Source of the DNA: Hymenoscyphus infarciens
Lineage: Eukaryota > Ascomycota > Leotiomycetes > Helotiales > Helotiaceae
Length of the DNA: 64,000 bases
NCBI GenBank assembly: GCA_001414345.1
Contig: LLCB01000086.1
Coordinates: 124,001 to 188,000 of the forward strand
Direction of reading: 5' to 3'
Positions 11,763 to 24,100 of the stretch are shown here, piece after piece; the stretch's first letter is position 1, and every line of letters begins with the position of its first letter. The translations under genes were made by a program, and so were the position numbers. The notes below the pieces were generated by a model. It saw only the letters and a program-made list of their open reading frames with translations, was not told the DNA's origin and searched no databases.

Positions 11763-12769
11763 ACCCATTCAGCACGAATGATACAACGAAGTGCCGGACC
11801 TTCTCAGCTTACGAACCTATCGAGATTTGCTTTCTAAATTTCCGAGAAGATGCTTTGCGAACGATGAACCAAGATTACGAACCCCGGGCATTTGGAAAGG
11901 GTGGTGGCTTGCAGACGTTGATTTGAGGATTTGCGACGATACGATAATACGACAAAACACGGCCTTCTTTGTATAATTGTACTCGACTTTGGCACGATTT
12001 CTTTTTCCTTTTTCACGAAAACATTTTCTCTTCCGCTATTTGGGAGACTGGCTTGCGTTGCTTTTTTCAATGCTCTTCATCTTTCTGCCGACTCTTTTTT
12101 TACCTTTCTCACGAAGCAAGAAATAGAACGAGGCTAGGCCAGGAGACTTTAGCTCTTTTGACTTTGTCTTACTCTCACGAAAAGTTTTTATTTTGCGGCT
12201 GCATGGAAAATGATACTTGATCTTACAAAAATTCATGGATGGATGAACCCTTGAAGGGCAAGGATGATTAACTTGATCCTGGTGGCAATGTGACCGAGCA
12301 TAGAGATTTCAGGCGGCAACAACAAACAAACAAATCGGACATGGGTGTGGTTAATCAGACAGTTAGATTTAGTTCAATGGACTGAATGAATTGCCTGAAT
12401 ATTAAAATTGTGGTGTTTTTGATTGACGAGAAGAAAATTTGTACCAGAGTAGGCTTGCTGTGATGCGTAGTACCTTCTGTCCCTTAACAAGTAAACCTAT
12501 CTTCGCCCAAACTAACCCTCAGCGCAGGCTATCGGAATCGATCTTTTCGTGTAACCCACAGAGGAAATTTGATTTCCCTTGCAAACAATACCATCTCTTC
12601 CCAGCCATCCAGCTGCGATGATGCGTTGTTCTGCATCAATATCTCTGCTGCAATTGCAATTAGCTGTTTGAGCTGAGCCACAGAGGAATTGAAGGAAGCA
12701 ATGCAGCCAAGTCTCAATTGGGTGCTCCCCTCTCGAACGGCCGCCTTGATAACAGCGCGAGACAACCTC
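11763..12769. other. intergenic, no gene supported
   Basis: The first ~200 bp are probably the 3' untranslated region of the zinc-knuckle gene. The rest has only short frames with no domain I recognise. Confidence 0.45.
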
Positions 12770-13065
12770 GATGCGTGATCACCGGATTATCGGATTATCT
12801 TGCTGACGATACCCACGAAAGGCGCTGTATCGATTTCGCTCCTGCCTGGTGGCAGAGATTGTTTACAGTGACTGGGAGATTTGATGCCTGTCTTAGTGGC
12901 CCTCGACTCTCTCGTTCTTTTATGGTGTCGAACAAAAGTCCTTGTCGCCAGTCAAGTGTCTTTATGTTATATCCAAGAGATTATCTAAGAACCTTCCGTG
13001 GTAATTGATGAATACGGATTTGGAATTGACCTACACAGATGGTGATTTGCAAGCCATAGAGAATG
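12770..13065 (+). pseudogene. relic duplicate of the region upstream of the NLR-like gene
   Basis: Bases ~12830-12935 and ~12990-13060 are diverged copies of 13605-13745 and 13800-13866. Shared words include ttttatggtNtcgaacaaaa and gtgatttgcaagccat. In this copy the base triplet aligned with the likely ATG start of the NLR-like gene (13861) reads ATA. Similarity ends soon after, so only the upstream end of a paralogue, or a partial duplication, remains. The alignment is by eye and contains gaps. Confidence 0.4.
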
Positions 13066-13860
13066 GTCTTTCTTTGTATAACATTCGTCAAGGGTAGAAT
13101 GTCGCTACTCTACTTCCCTAATTGTTCTACTAGGAGTTAGAAAATCAATCTGCTTCTCTTAAACTACTAGAATAATTAGGTTTATATTAACTTCATTCTT
13201 CTAGATGTGTTGGGGCAATTGTTGAGGGGGAAGTGCCAGGGTACTACAGTTACGAATTCCTGCAAGCCCTGGTGATCCACGTCGAGAAGAGCCAGCCCCT
13301 TCCAGCCTGTTTAAAAAAAATGCATTTATGGCAAGATAAGTCTCTTTCTACTTTATAATACGTTATTATAGCTTTTGAATTACAGAAGAGCTAGCCAGTT
13401 TTTGATCAAAGGCGGAACTAAATTCTTTCAGGCGCTTCAGACCTCCTCTCTACTTCTAGAAGTATTAGTCATTGGGTCTCAGCGAAGCAAGTCCCATGAG
13501 AGTGTCTAAGTCAAACAGCGTCTTGGTGAGAATATTATTCTTTCTCTCGGCGTCCATGATTACCTTTGTTGACGACATTGTTCAAAGACCCCAATTCGGT
13601 ATCGCTCCAGCCAGGTCGAGAATGTTCCGTGGTGACTGGAAGGTTTAAAACGTTTGTATCCCCGTTTGGCCATCAAACAATATTTGCAACTCCATCTTCA
13701 TCTTCGACCCTTCGACTCTCCCGTTCGTTTTATGGTATCGAACAAAATACCGACCAAATTACCCACTTTGCCACCAGTCAGTGGCCCAAACGATCACCCA
13801 AGAACCTTTCTACAAACAGGCAGCTGTCCCAGGTGAGCCTCTTGGGGTGATTTGCAAGCC

Positions 13861-16250
13861 ATGGATAGCGCTTCCACCCCCAAGCTGATCACCGAGTTGG
13901 GTCGCTCGATAATGGTGGTCCCGGAAAAGCCTCTTTTAGAGTAAGTTGCGATCTGTGTTCTGCGTGGGATAAAACAATAACTGTTGCGTTTGTCCACGGA
14001 TTTAATGGACAACCTGAAAGAACTGGGACGCACCCTGGAGGCCAACGGGCAGCCGCCCCCAAAAATGTATACTGGCCCAGAGACCTTCTCCCCACAACAG
14101 TCAAGAACACGGCACGGGCGTTGACGTTTGGATACGATGCCAATATCAAAAACAAACTCATCCACACATTCGAAGGCCCTAACAAGCAAACGGTCTATGA
14201 CATTCCGAATGACTTTTTAAATACTTCTAAAAAGCGAACGCCTATCCGAGCCTTCAAGGCGAATATCGTTCATTGCCCACAGCCTTGGAGGAATTGTTGT
14301 CGAGGAGATGCTTCGCCGATCTCGCGGTTCCGAGGGTGTACACAAACACTTGAGCAGTATTTACGAATCCACATGCGGCTTTCTGTTCTTTAGGGTTCCT
14401 CATAGTGGCGCAGATCCCAGAGGATTGATGCGGCAGTTTGCCGAGAATTTTGCTACGGCACTCCAATTCATGGTCAGCAAACAAATCGTTGAGACACTGT
14501 TGCCTACCTCTGAGCGTCTTAAGGAGTTGCGCGATACGTTTGGCCCGATGGCACATCAGGATCACTGGATCATATATTCTTTTCGGGAGCAATACAGGCT
14601 TCGACGTCTGAATAATGACAAGGTCAGATCAAACGTTCTTCATTTGTACCAAGACTAGTTTAATCAGGTTGTTGAGGACTAGGCACTCTTCTTCTTTGAA
14701 CAATTCCATCATTGATGAAACCAACCAACACATTGCGGACAATCACCTGGGAATGTGTAGATTTGCTGGATCCGGCGATACTGAATACAAGAAAGTGGCT
14801 CGGGCTCTCGAACGGATTGTTCGGCCTGCTTCTGCAAAACATGTTTCAGTTGGACTTAAAGAGCCACTGGACACACAAGAACGAAACGCCTATCTGGAAT
14901 CCCTGGATTTCGATCAAATTGAGACTCGTCACGATACCATTACCAGGGCTCAAGCCAGACTATGTCAATGGCTTCTCAACACACCACAGTACCAAGACTG
15001 GCTCGATTCTACTAAGATCTCCGATCATCGTGGATTTCTGTGGATCAAAGGGAAGCCAGCTACTGGGAAATCGACAATAATGAGATTTACCTGCGGCAAC
15101 GCTTTGAAGACCTTGGCGGACGCAGACACTGTGATAATCTCATTTTTCTTCAATGCGAGAGGTGACGATTTGGAAAAATCGACGATAGGAATGTATCGTT
15201 ATTTATTATTTCAGCTTCTTGAAAAGATCGAGGAACTGCAGCAAGTCTTCTATTCGAGAAGGTTGAGGCCAAACGCAGGTGGTCTCTACTGTTGGAATAT
15301 TGGATTGCTCGAGGATGTCTTTGGTCGTTCAATTCAGTGCCATGGGAACCGCACCGTGATGTGTTTTGTCGATGCCCTGGATGAATGCGACGATGATGAG
15401 CTTCACGCCATGGTCGAATCCTTTCAATGTTTCGGGGAATTTGCTGTCTCCTCCCAGACTCATTTTTATGTGTGTTTTTCAAGTCGTCATTACCCGCATA
15501 TCTTGATTAAAAGTGGGATAGAGCTTGTTCTCGAGGGTGAGGATGGCCACCAAGAGGATATTTCCAAGTATGTGCGCAGCAAGCTGCACGCTGGAACCCG
15601 CAAGCAGATCGAGCCAATTGAGGACCAAATTTTGCAGCGAGCTTCTGGGATTTCCCTATGAGTTGTCCTTGTTGTGGATATTCTCAACAAGACCGCACTG
15701 CAAGAACGCCCAGACGAGATACCTGACCGACTGGAAGACCTGTTCGAAGATATCTTGACCAGGGATTGTCGTAACGTGGAGGGGTTGATTCTCTGTCTCC
15801 AGTGGATACTTTTTGCCAAAAAGCCGTTGAAGCGCGAAGAATTCTATTACGCCGTTTTGATCACTCCGAGTGGATATATCGGGCCCTGGGACCCGGATGA
15901 GGTTCGTTTAGAGGACATGGAACGCTATGTTCTCAGCTCCTCGAAAGGGCTTGCCGATGTCACGAAATAAAATAAAAAAACAGTCCAGTTCATACACGAA
16001 ACTGTTAAGGAATATCTTCTCACAGGAAATGGGTTCGAAACCCTCCGCGCTGGCCTGGGCAAAAATATACAAGGAAAGAGCGTTGTCAAAGTTAGCTGGC
16101 CCTTGAGTCCCCTCGACTACCTTCACCTGAAAATCTGGAAACAAATGCACAAGTTGAGCCAATTCGCTAAAAAAACGATAAAGAATTTCCATCCCTCCGC
16201 TATGCAACAGACAATATACTTTATCACTCAGACCGTGCACATGAAAAGAG
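13861..16250 (+). pseudogene. broken NLR-like gene: SERAC1-like alpha/beta hydrolase + NACHT NTPase
   Basis: Reading across frames gives the order typical of many fungal NLRs. First comes an alpha/beta-hydrolase (VAFVHGFNG near 13990, WPRDLLP near 14070, the GXSXG nucleophile motif HSLGG at 14278-14292, GVPHSGADPRG-like near 14400). A linker follows (EYKKVARAL), then a NACHT domain with P-loop GKPATGKS at about 15050-15073 and Walker B CFVDALDECDDDE at about 15361-15395. It is disabled by a frame change after the 13861 start, a frameshift near 14220, an in-frame TAG at 14680 with a frameshift just after it, TGA at 15659-15661 where homologues usually have Trp, and TAA at 15968-15970. A possible 45 bp intron is 14623-14667. 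The C-terminal repeat domain is missing, and sequence runs into the transposon island. Intact relatives act in non-self recognition and programmed cell death. The domain calls are secure; the loss of function is inferred. Confidence 0.8.
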
Positions 16251-17121
16251 CACTAACTAACTTATTTTTTTCTATAACTTTTCCCGTAATAAAGTGAAAA
16301 TTATAGTATCCTAAATATACTAAGAAGTTAGATTAACTAAATCGTAAATAGGAAATCGTAAATCGTAAAATATTACTTTCTATAACTATAAAACAGAAGA
16401 ATATTTTTATTTTTATTTTTATTTTAAACTCTCTCTCTCTCTCTCTCTATATATATATTAAGACTAGATAGTCTTAACTATAGTAACTAGTTAGATAATA
16501 AGAAGAAAGAATAAGTATTATATATATAATAGTAATTAGATAAAAACTTCTCAAAATTAATAAAGTAATCTTAAAAGTCTTAAAATATATTTAGACGATT
16601 ATAAGATAGTTAAGAAAGAGATCTAAAGTACTTTATAATTATATTAAGTAATTATAGTAGTAGTAGTAGAGAAATAGAAAATATATAAAGAGCTTCTATC
16701 TCTTTTTAAGAAGCGCTAGTAAGTAATAATAGTATAATAATAAAGAAAGAGAAGTGAATAGAAGAAGTTAGAAAAAAGTAGTAGAATATATAGATATAAT
16801 AGAAAAGAGCTTAATTTAAATAATACTTAACTTAATAATAAAGAAAAAGAGTATTAAAGCTATTATTAAAATAGTAGAGAAGATACTTAAGTATAAGATA
16901 TTAAGAAAAAGAGAAGTTAAATATTTATAAAAGAAATTCTATAAAAAGAACTTACTATTATAATTAGAAAGATAGAAGATATAAAGAAATAAGTACTAAT
17001 AGAAATAGAAAGAGTTAAAGCTAGAGAGCTATAGAGAAGAGCTAGAACTATATTATAAAGAGAAGAATAAGCTAATACTAAGAGCTTATTTATCTCGTAT
17101 ATATTAGTTCTCTTATAATTA

Positions 17122-18390
17122 TAGTATAAGAGATAGATTATAGATTAGGAACTTATAGCTAGGTTCGATAAAATACGTGAAAGTAATCTCTTATATAGTA
17201 TAGTAATAAACGTCTAAAGAGAAGAGAAGAGTATAAAGTACTCTTATAACTATATATAGATCTACTAGTATAGTTACGTATTCTTTCTATAATATATCTA
17301 TTTAAAAGAAAGATTAGCTTTAAAAACTTAAAAAAGCAAAAGAAACAAATAAACAAAGCTATAACTTATCTTCTAGTCTTTAAGTAAGCTTCTTCTAAGT
17401 TATAGCTAGCTTTAGAGGTCGTATACTCTAGCTAGCGTCTATATAGTAACGTTCTATTAAGCTATAATATTATCTAACTTCTAGCTATAAGTAAGGTTCT
17501 TCTAAGTTATAGCTAGCTTTAGAGGTTATATACCCTAGCTAGCGTTATATATAATAGTGTTTCTTTTCTTTCTTTTAAGATACTTAAGAATACTTTAAAC
17601 TATATATAATACTAGTATATATTCCTAGTCTATACTACTATATCTTAGAGAGATATATTAATATAAAAAGTAAGAATTTAGTAAGATATAAGTAAGATTA
17701 GCAGACGTATAGTTAGTAGACGTACGAAATTATTAAGAAGTAGATAACGAGATTAATAGACGTATAAACTTGAAATTATTAAGTAAATAGTAAGAGAGAG
17801 AAGATAAGAGAAGATAAAACCGAGTCTTAGAAGTTAATATTAGAGCGGAGATATAAGAGAATAGAGTAAGAAAGAGGATTAAAGACTTAGATAAAGAATC
17901 GAGAACTCGAGACTTAAGAGATTAAAGAGTTTACTTAAGAGATTTAAAAGAGGTTATTAAAGAGATTATAGAGAGTATATATACTATATAGAGTAGAAAG
18001 GTAGTAAGAGTAGTCTTTTATCTTTTTTACTAACTTATCGAAGATTTAGAAAATAGTTCTACTTATTACAAAATAGTATATATACTAATAGCTAGATTCT
18101 TATTAAGTATTTAAAGTATAAGATTAGAAAGCAGATAAGAGAGAGAGAGAGGTAAAAGGTATTAGTTATAATATAGTTAGTAGAAGTCGAAAGATAGAGA
18201 TAATTTAGAAGAGTTATTAGATTTTAGAGTATTACTACTATATAGTATAAGAGATAGATTATAGATTAGAAACTTATAGCTAGGTTTAATAAAATACGTG
18301 AAAGTAACTCTTATATAATATAATAATAAACTTCTAAAGAAAAGAGAAGAGTATAAAGTACTCTCGTAACTATATATAAGTTACGCTATT
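17122..18390 (+). repeat. pair of ~150 bp direct repeats 1.1 kb apart
   Basis: 17122-17262 and 18239-18380 share a nearly identical block (ataagagatagattatagat, then taggttYgataaaatacgtg, then gagaagagtataaagtactc). Differences are mainly C/T and G/A. They could be LTRs of a very small element or copies of one repeat. I saw no clear TG..CA ends or target duplication, and the sequence between has no readable protein. Confidence 0.45.
17383..17567 (+). repeat. two-copy tandem repeat (~105 bp unit)
   Basis: 17383-17455 and 17490-17567 share aagtaaNcttcttctaagtt followed by atagctagctttagaggt and ctctagctagcgt. Related words recur near 22200-22270. No coding sequence. Confidence 0.5.
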
Positions 18391-19778
18391 CTATCTCAAC
18401 GCTAGCAAAGGCCTCTAGTATACTAAGAGCGCTACTACGTGATTCGCTCTCTTATTCTTCTATTTATTCTATTAGAAGCGTTTTAAAATCCTTTTATATT
18501 ATATATATATATCTATTATTATATTTCTAATTATTAAAACTATAGATATAACTTAAATAGTTACTTAAAAGTGTCTAATACTTATAAAACATCTAAATAT
18601 ATACTTAGCTAGTTAAACTAATAGAACTAATAAAAATATCGACTTCTCTAAAAAGTAGAAATAACCTAAGTTTTACCTTCTTAGAGTATCTCTTAACTTT
18701 TAGACATATTCTTCTATAATTAGTATAAGACTTTATATCTTTCTCTAGAGAGCTAGCTCTCTAGACTCTCTAGTAGAAGAGATACTCTCTTATATCTATC
18801 TACTAGAAGTAAGCGTATTCTATAGAACGTAATTAAATCGGATTCTAGATAATATAGAATAATAGACAGAAGTCGATAAATAGATTACTATTGTTGGTAT
18901 GACTTATGGTTATAAAAGCGATGTAAAAAGAGTTGTATTATCGTTTATATATACTGAGTAAAGCTAGCTACAATGCCTACGATGCCTACTTAAGTAGCTC
19001 TTAAGTAAGAAGCACGTATACTCACGTATACTAATCCAAATTGCTATTTACCTTTAAATATATACTAATACTGGCACTTCTTTAAAACGACAAAAGTTAC
19101 TTAAAAGCTATCAACATCTCCTATCTGATCCAACTAATCAGAGCCCCCTATTCTCTATTCTTAGCTAATAAGAAAGCTTTAATTCTATCCTCTATTATCT
19201 CTTATTCTACTCTAACCTAGATCGAAGTGTACACCTCTTTGTGTTAGTAGGCCTCTGCCAGGATCGTCCTGTTACCGATTATACTCCGGACGTTTGGTAG
19301 GAATGTCGAAGTTATCACTGTCGTCGCTTAAATTAGAGATAATATCTTTGAGAGTAATCAACTCTTGAAACAATACTTCGAAGTCAAAGTCGCTCGGAGG
19401 CCTTGGATGCTTTCAGAGTTGGTTACGTCCGCGCCTCTGAGGCGGTTTTGAAAGGGGTTCTAGGATATCAGCATTCTGACGAATTTCTAAATAATAAAGT
19501 CGATATCGATATTAAGGGGGGGTCTATCGTTTAACATCTTACCTACTCTAAGGCTCTAAAGTTCCCCCCTTTTTATAAGATTATAGTGTTAGATTATTTA
19601 ACAGTGCTGTCTCAGAAACTTCTCTATCCGCCAGTGCTGTTCCAAAAGTTTGAGAAGTTTTGAAAGAGTATAGTTTTATAACTATAGGTTAAAACTTTAT
19701 AAGACTACCTAGTAGCACCATAATATAGTCCTTATTCCTAACTCCGTTATCTTCGTCATCTTAAGTTTAGGCGGTATA

Positions 19779-19932
19779 TGACAGACCTAGGTTAGCGGGA
19801 TCGTTGAAGTAATTATTAGTAATATCTAAGGAAGCTGAATACTGAGTTTGGACGGCATATGACAGACCTAGGTTAGCGGGGGGATCGTCGAAGTCATTAC
19901 TGGCAGTATCTGAGGAAGCTAGATGTTATTAT
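19779..19932 (+). repeat. tandem duplication (~80 bp unit) inside the LTR element
   Basis: Two adjacent units share atgacagacctaggttagcg, then gatcgtYgaagtNatta and tctRaggaagct. The second unit keeps more C and G, and the first has the T/A variants. Confidence 0.6.
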
Positions 19933-19998
19933 TGTTGTTGCTATAGTTTTTATTATCTTTTAGCATGTTCTACTATATATTTGTCACGGGATCTAAAG

Positions 19999-20783
19999 TA
20001 GTGTAGTCGATAGTATTATCGCGATAAAATACTACAGTATTTTAGATTAATATATTATTATGATATCCCAGTAGTACGTATCCAAATACGCTATAATACT
20101 ATCGTAATATCGTGATATTATACGGTATATCTTTTAATGACTCGTAAGCGCTAAAACCTACTTTTTCTCAAAATGAGGCTATTCACACTTTTTCTATTTA
20201 CTCTTTTATTACTTACTTATTACTAAACTTCTTATTATATACTTTATTAAATAAAGATTAAGCGTATGCTAGAAAGCTTAGCTTTCTTTCTTTAAACTAA
20301 TATAATCGTTTTATAGAAATATCTTTATTCTAGCTATTAATCTAACGTTGTTGTCGTCGAATTAGTACTTAGTATTAATAGATTTTTAGACATGTTTTTA
20401 TCTCGTACGGGCCACATTTTTAACCTTATAATATTTAGGTTAATTTAAGAGCTATTTATCTAATTCTTTTTTTAAAAGACTCTATTTAAATAGATCTATA
20501 GTTCTAGCTATTTAGCTATATATTTTTTGTATTATGCGTCGTATTATATAAAGCTAAAATATAAGGCTGAAAAAGGTAGAGTAAAGAACCGGGGTAAAAA
20601 GCTTAAATATTATAGCTTAGTAATACCACGATATTATTATAATATAGATTAAAATACTAATAATATAAAAGATAATATTATTAGGTATTATGAAATTTAA
20701 ATAGTATAAATAGTACGTATTAAAGTGGGTTTCCAACAATATATCGTAGTAGTATAATATTCTAAATACTATCGACTACACTG
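19999..20783. mobile_element. hAT-type non-autonomous element, target duplication ATCTAAAG
   Basis: The ends are inverted: left tagtgtagtcgatagtatt, right the reverse complement starting cagtgtagtcgatagtatt. The single end difference, T versus C, is what RIP would produce. The flanks 19991-19998 and 20784-20791 are both atctaaag, a perfect 8 bp duplication as made by hAT transposases. The 785 bp interior has no transposase. Internal sequence is shared with the copy at 52063-52637 in reverse orientation. Confidence 0.85.
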
Positions 20784-21214
20784 ATCTAAAGACTCTACTA
20801 CTAGCTCCTTCTAATACTATAGCTTTCAATTCTTCGTCTAACTACTTAGTTTCGTTAACCTCGGTAGTAGTATTATATAGTGCCTAAGTGCTAGTATGCC
20901 TATCTATCTCAACCTATATATCTCTACTATAAAGCGTCTGTTATAACCTAGTAGCAGTAGATTAGTAGATCTTAGTGAATTCATCTTAATCCTATTCTTC
21001 GAAGTCTACTTAAAATTCGTCTTAAAGAAGAAGGTCTTCGTTCTCTCCTTTAGCGTACTCCTCTTCTCTTTCGGCAGCATATATCGTCTCTTCTGTTGTT
21101 GGAATCGGGGTTGGTATGTCCGCCATATCGTTGTTATTCGAAGTGGTGGATGTTGTTGAAAAGTCGTTATCGGGTTTCGGGTGAACAAGTGTCTTAGAGA
21201 GTATGAATTATCTC

Positions 21215-21563
21215 AGGGGGAGGTAGGAGGTCGGTGGAAGGTTAGTATTCGCAATCGGCGCTTCCTGTCTTAAGAAGCGTTTATATTTTTTTTTTTCGAA
21301 TCGATGCTACTAGTCTTATATTTAGTAGGCCTTCGAGGTCTCTTCGAAGGGAGGTAGAGGGTCGGTAGGAAGTCAGTAGGTTAGTGAGGGGTCGCTATTC
21401 GTAATCAGCGCTTCCTATCTTAAGAAGCGTTTATAGTTTATCAAATCAAAAGTATTATCGAAAGTATCGGTACTAACGATTTCGAGAGGTCTCTTTAGAG
21501 AGAGGTAGGAGGTTAGGATTAGCAATCAGTGCTTCCTATATTAAGAAGTGTTTACTATTTATT
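21215..21563 (+). repeat. three irregular tandem units (~65-85 bp core) inside the LTR element
   Basis: Cores near 21219-21285, 21350-21434 and 21500-21563 share gaggtaggagg, then gcaatcRgYgcttcct and taagaagcgttta. Spacers between the cores differ. Confidence 0.6.
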
Positions 21564-23784
21564 GAAAATTATAGTAGAAGGAATCGCGATCAGAGAAGAG
21601 GAGTCTACTAGTGATATTAAGTTTACTTTTATATAAGCATACCCGTAGTAGAAATACATAAAGTAACTAAGTATCTGATCTATATGTCTACTAATTAGTG
21701 TTAGTATAACTTATAGTTATAAAAGCAATGTAAAAAGAGTTATATTATCGTTCGTATATACTAAGTAAAGCTAGCTACGATGCCTACGATGCCTACTTAA
21801 GTAGCTCTTAAGCGAGAAGCACGTGTACCCACGTATACTAATCCGAATCGCTATTTACTCTTAAATATATACCGACAACTATAGACCTTAGTATAGCGTT
21901 TTATGAAAATTAGTAGAAGAAGTAAAGAGAAAGCGCTAGCTTAAATAAGTAATTAGTATATAATTAAGAAAAGTTCTTAGATTTAAGCTTTTTAAGCTTT
22001 AAATATTCGATTATATATAGTTTATTAATTTATTATTATTATTATTCTAAGCTTTACTTACTCTTTTTAGCTGTTTTTATATAGCTATAGTCTCTTAGTA
22101 TAAATTCGCTTTTTTAGATAGAACTAATTCTTTTTAAGAAAATAATAGCGATTATTTTCTAATAAGAGTAAATATATTAAAATTTCGCTAATTTTCTACG
22201 CTAGCATAGTACCTATACTAGCGTTAGAATAGAATAGTGTTTCTTCTATAAATAGGTTCACTAGTACGGTTACGTGTCTTTTCTATAATAATAATATATA
22301 TACTACTAAAATAATAAGATAATATATAATATATACTACTAAAATTAAATAATATACTCTTTTAATCTTTTAACTTTTAATTTTTATATATATATCTTTT
22401 CTTCTTATACTACTATTACTAGTATAACTACTTATAACTTAATCTAAAGTTAACGAAATATATACTAAAATAGATACGAGCTAAATACTATAGAATATAT
22501 TTAAAGCTAAACTTATAATATAAATAAATATATATAAGTATCTGTGATAGTATGCCGTTATCCTAGATAGCTAGGAGTATCTACTACATATAAGGTTTCA
22601 GTAGTTGTTGTCTTATATTATCTGTTTTAGGAAGGTTATATAGGTTTAAGCTTTTATATTAGCTGAGGTTGTTTAGTTTTAGACTCTTTTGTATAGTCTG
22701 AACCTCTTATATATAGTAGCCTACTCTCCTAGAGTTAGAAAAGGCTAGTTTAGTCTTTTCTTTTATATTAGAGCCTAGTATTTATATACGTTATTCTGCT
22801 ATATATACTTCTATATATCTCTACTATAGTTATATATATTTCGTGCTATTATATAAAAAGGCTAAACTCTTCTTTACTAGTGACAGTATAAATAATATCT
22901 CTTTTTAAGCTTTTTATTACTTCTTTTATTTCAAATACGACTTAGTCTAGATTTAGACTAGAAGGATAATATTCTTAAATAGCTAGGTAATTAGAGACTA
23001 CCTAGATAGCTAGTAATACTAGGGTTTGGTATTTATATAGATAGCTAGTAAAAATCGTATTATAGACACGTTAAGAGATTAGAATACGCTAAGTGTTTCT
23101 AAGAATCCTAATAACCCTAGGTGTAACGGCACGAAATACACACTACTACAAAAGAGGCATATGGGAGTGCGTTCGGCAGAATAACATGCGTAGATACTAG
23201 GCTCTGATACGGAAGAAAAGGCTAAACTGGCCTTTTCTGACTCTAGGAGTAGGCTGCTATATACAAGAGGTTTCGGACGATACAAAAGGGGTACGAAACC
23301 GAACAACGACATACGTCGGCTAATACAAAAGCCCGAACCCTACGAAGTACGTCTGAAAGTCCGGACGGACGTACGGACGTACGTAACCTTCCTAAATTAG
23401 ACAATGTAAAACAACAACTGCCGAAAGCTAATATGTACAGCATATGCTACGTAATATCGGCTATATAGGACGGCATACTGTTACATCCCCCTCCCTTGAA
23501 AAAGACTCGTCCTGAGTCTGTCTATGTTATCGTTCAGGGCTGAATCGAGATGGCGTAAGTTGTTGCATTTGTTGTATTTGTTGTAAGCGAAAAGGTTAAG
23601 GTCTGAATCGTATCTGACCCGAGTTCGTAGATGCTTTGTTTATTGAAATGTCGTAAGCGAGATGTCGAGATGTCGGTACCGAATCGAATTCGTAGATGCT
23701 TGTAAAGAGACTTCGTTTCTAATCCTTTAATATTAAAAGCAAGCATTCGCGTTCGCTAAAAGAGTGTGGTCTGATCCGTCTAGT

Positions 23785-24100
23785 AGGTTGGAGAAAGTTT
23801 AAAAGTTTAAAAAGTTTAAAAGTTTAAAAAGTTTAAAAGTTTAAAAAGTTCAAAAGTTCAATTAAAATAGAGTCGAAGTCGAATTTAGTGTAGAGTCGGA
23901 AGTCGTTTGGTTAAGAGGCAGTGATAACTTAGTTAAGAGCTCACTTTGAGAGCGTACTAACTCGTATCTGATTCGAAGAATTTAAAAAGGTAAAGTTAGA
24001 AATGAAAATTTAATGATGTCGTAGATAGTGATAACTTAGCTAAGAGGTTACTATCCTTTTAAGAGCGTACTAATTCGATTCGTATCCGATTCGAAAGTTT
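23785..24100. repeat. simple and dispersed repeats inside LTR copy 2
   Basis: 23792-23860 is a run of aaagtttaaaagttt units. The block gataacttagYtaagag..gagcgtactaaYtcg..tatcYgattcga occurs at about 23930, 24025 and 24850, so the interior contains a dispersed ~75 bp repeat. Confidence 0.5.

Larger units (their letters stand above)
18892..21877. mobile_element. small LTR element with 179 bp LTRs, target duplication ACTAT
   Basis: 18892-19070 and 21699-21877 are direct repeats of 179 bp starting tgttRgtat and ending ccgaca (ctaata in the mutated left copy). This gives TG..CA ends with short inverted termini. The flanks at 18887-18891 and 21878-21882 are both actat, a perfect 5 bp target-site duplication. 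The interior is 2.6 kb with no readable gag or pol, so the element is non-autonomous or fully degraded. The interior includes two sets of tandem repeats and a 785 bp hAT-type insertion, so the original interior was under 2 kb. Orientation is undetermined. Confidence 0.85.

Noticed and set aside
13794..14189. 131-residue minus-strand ORF
   Set aside because: It is antisense to the recognisable hydrolase domain of the NLR pseudogene and has no domain of its own.
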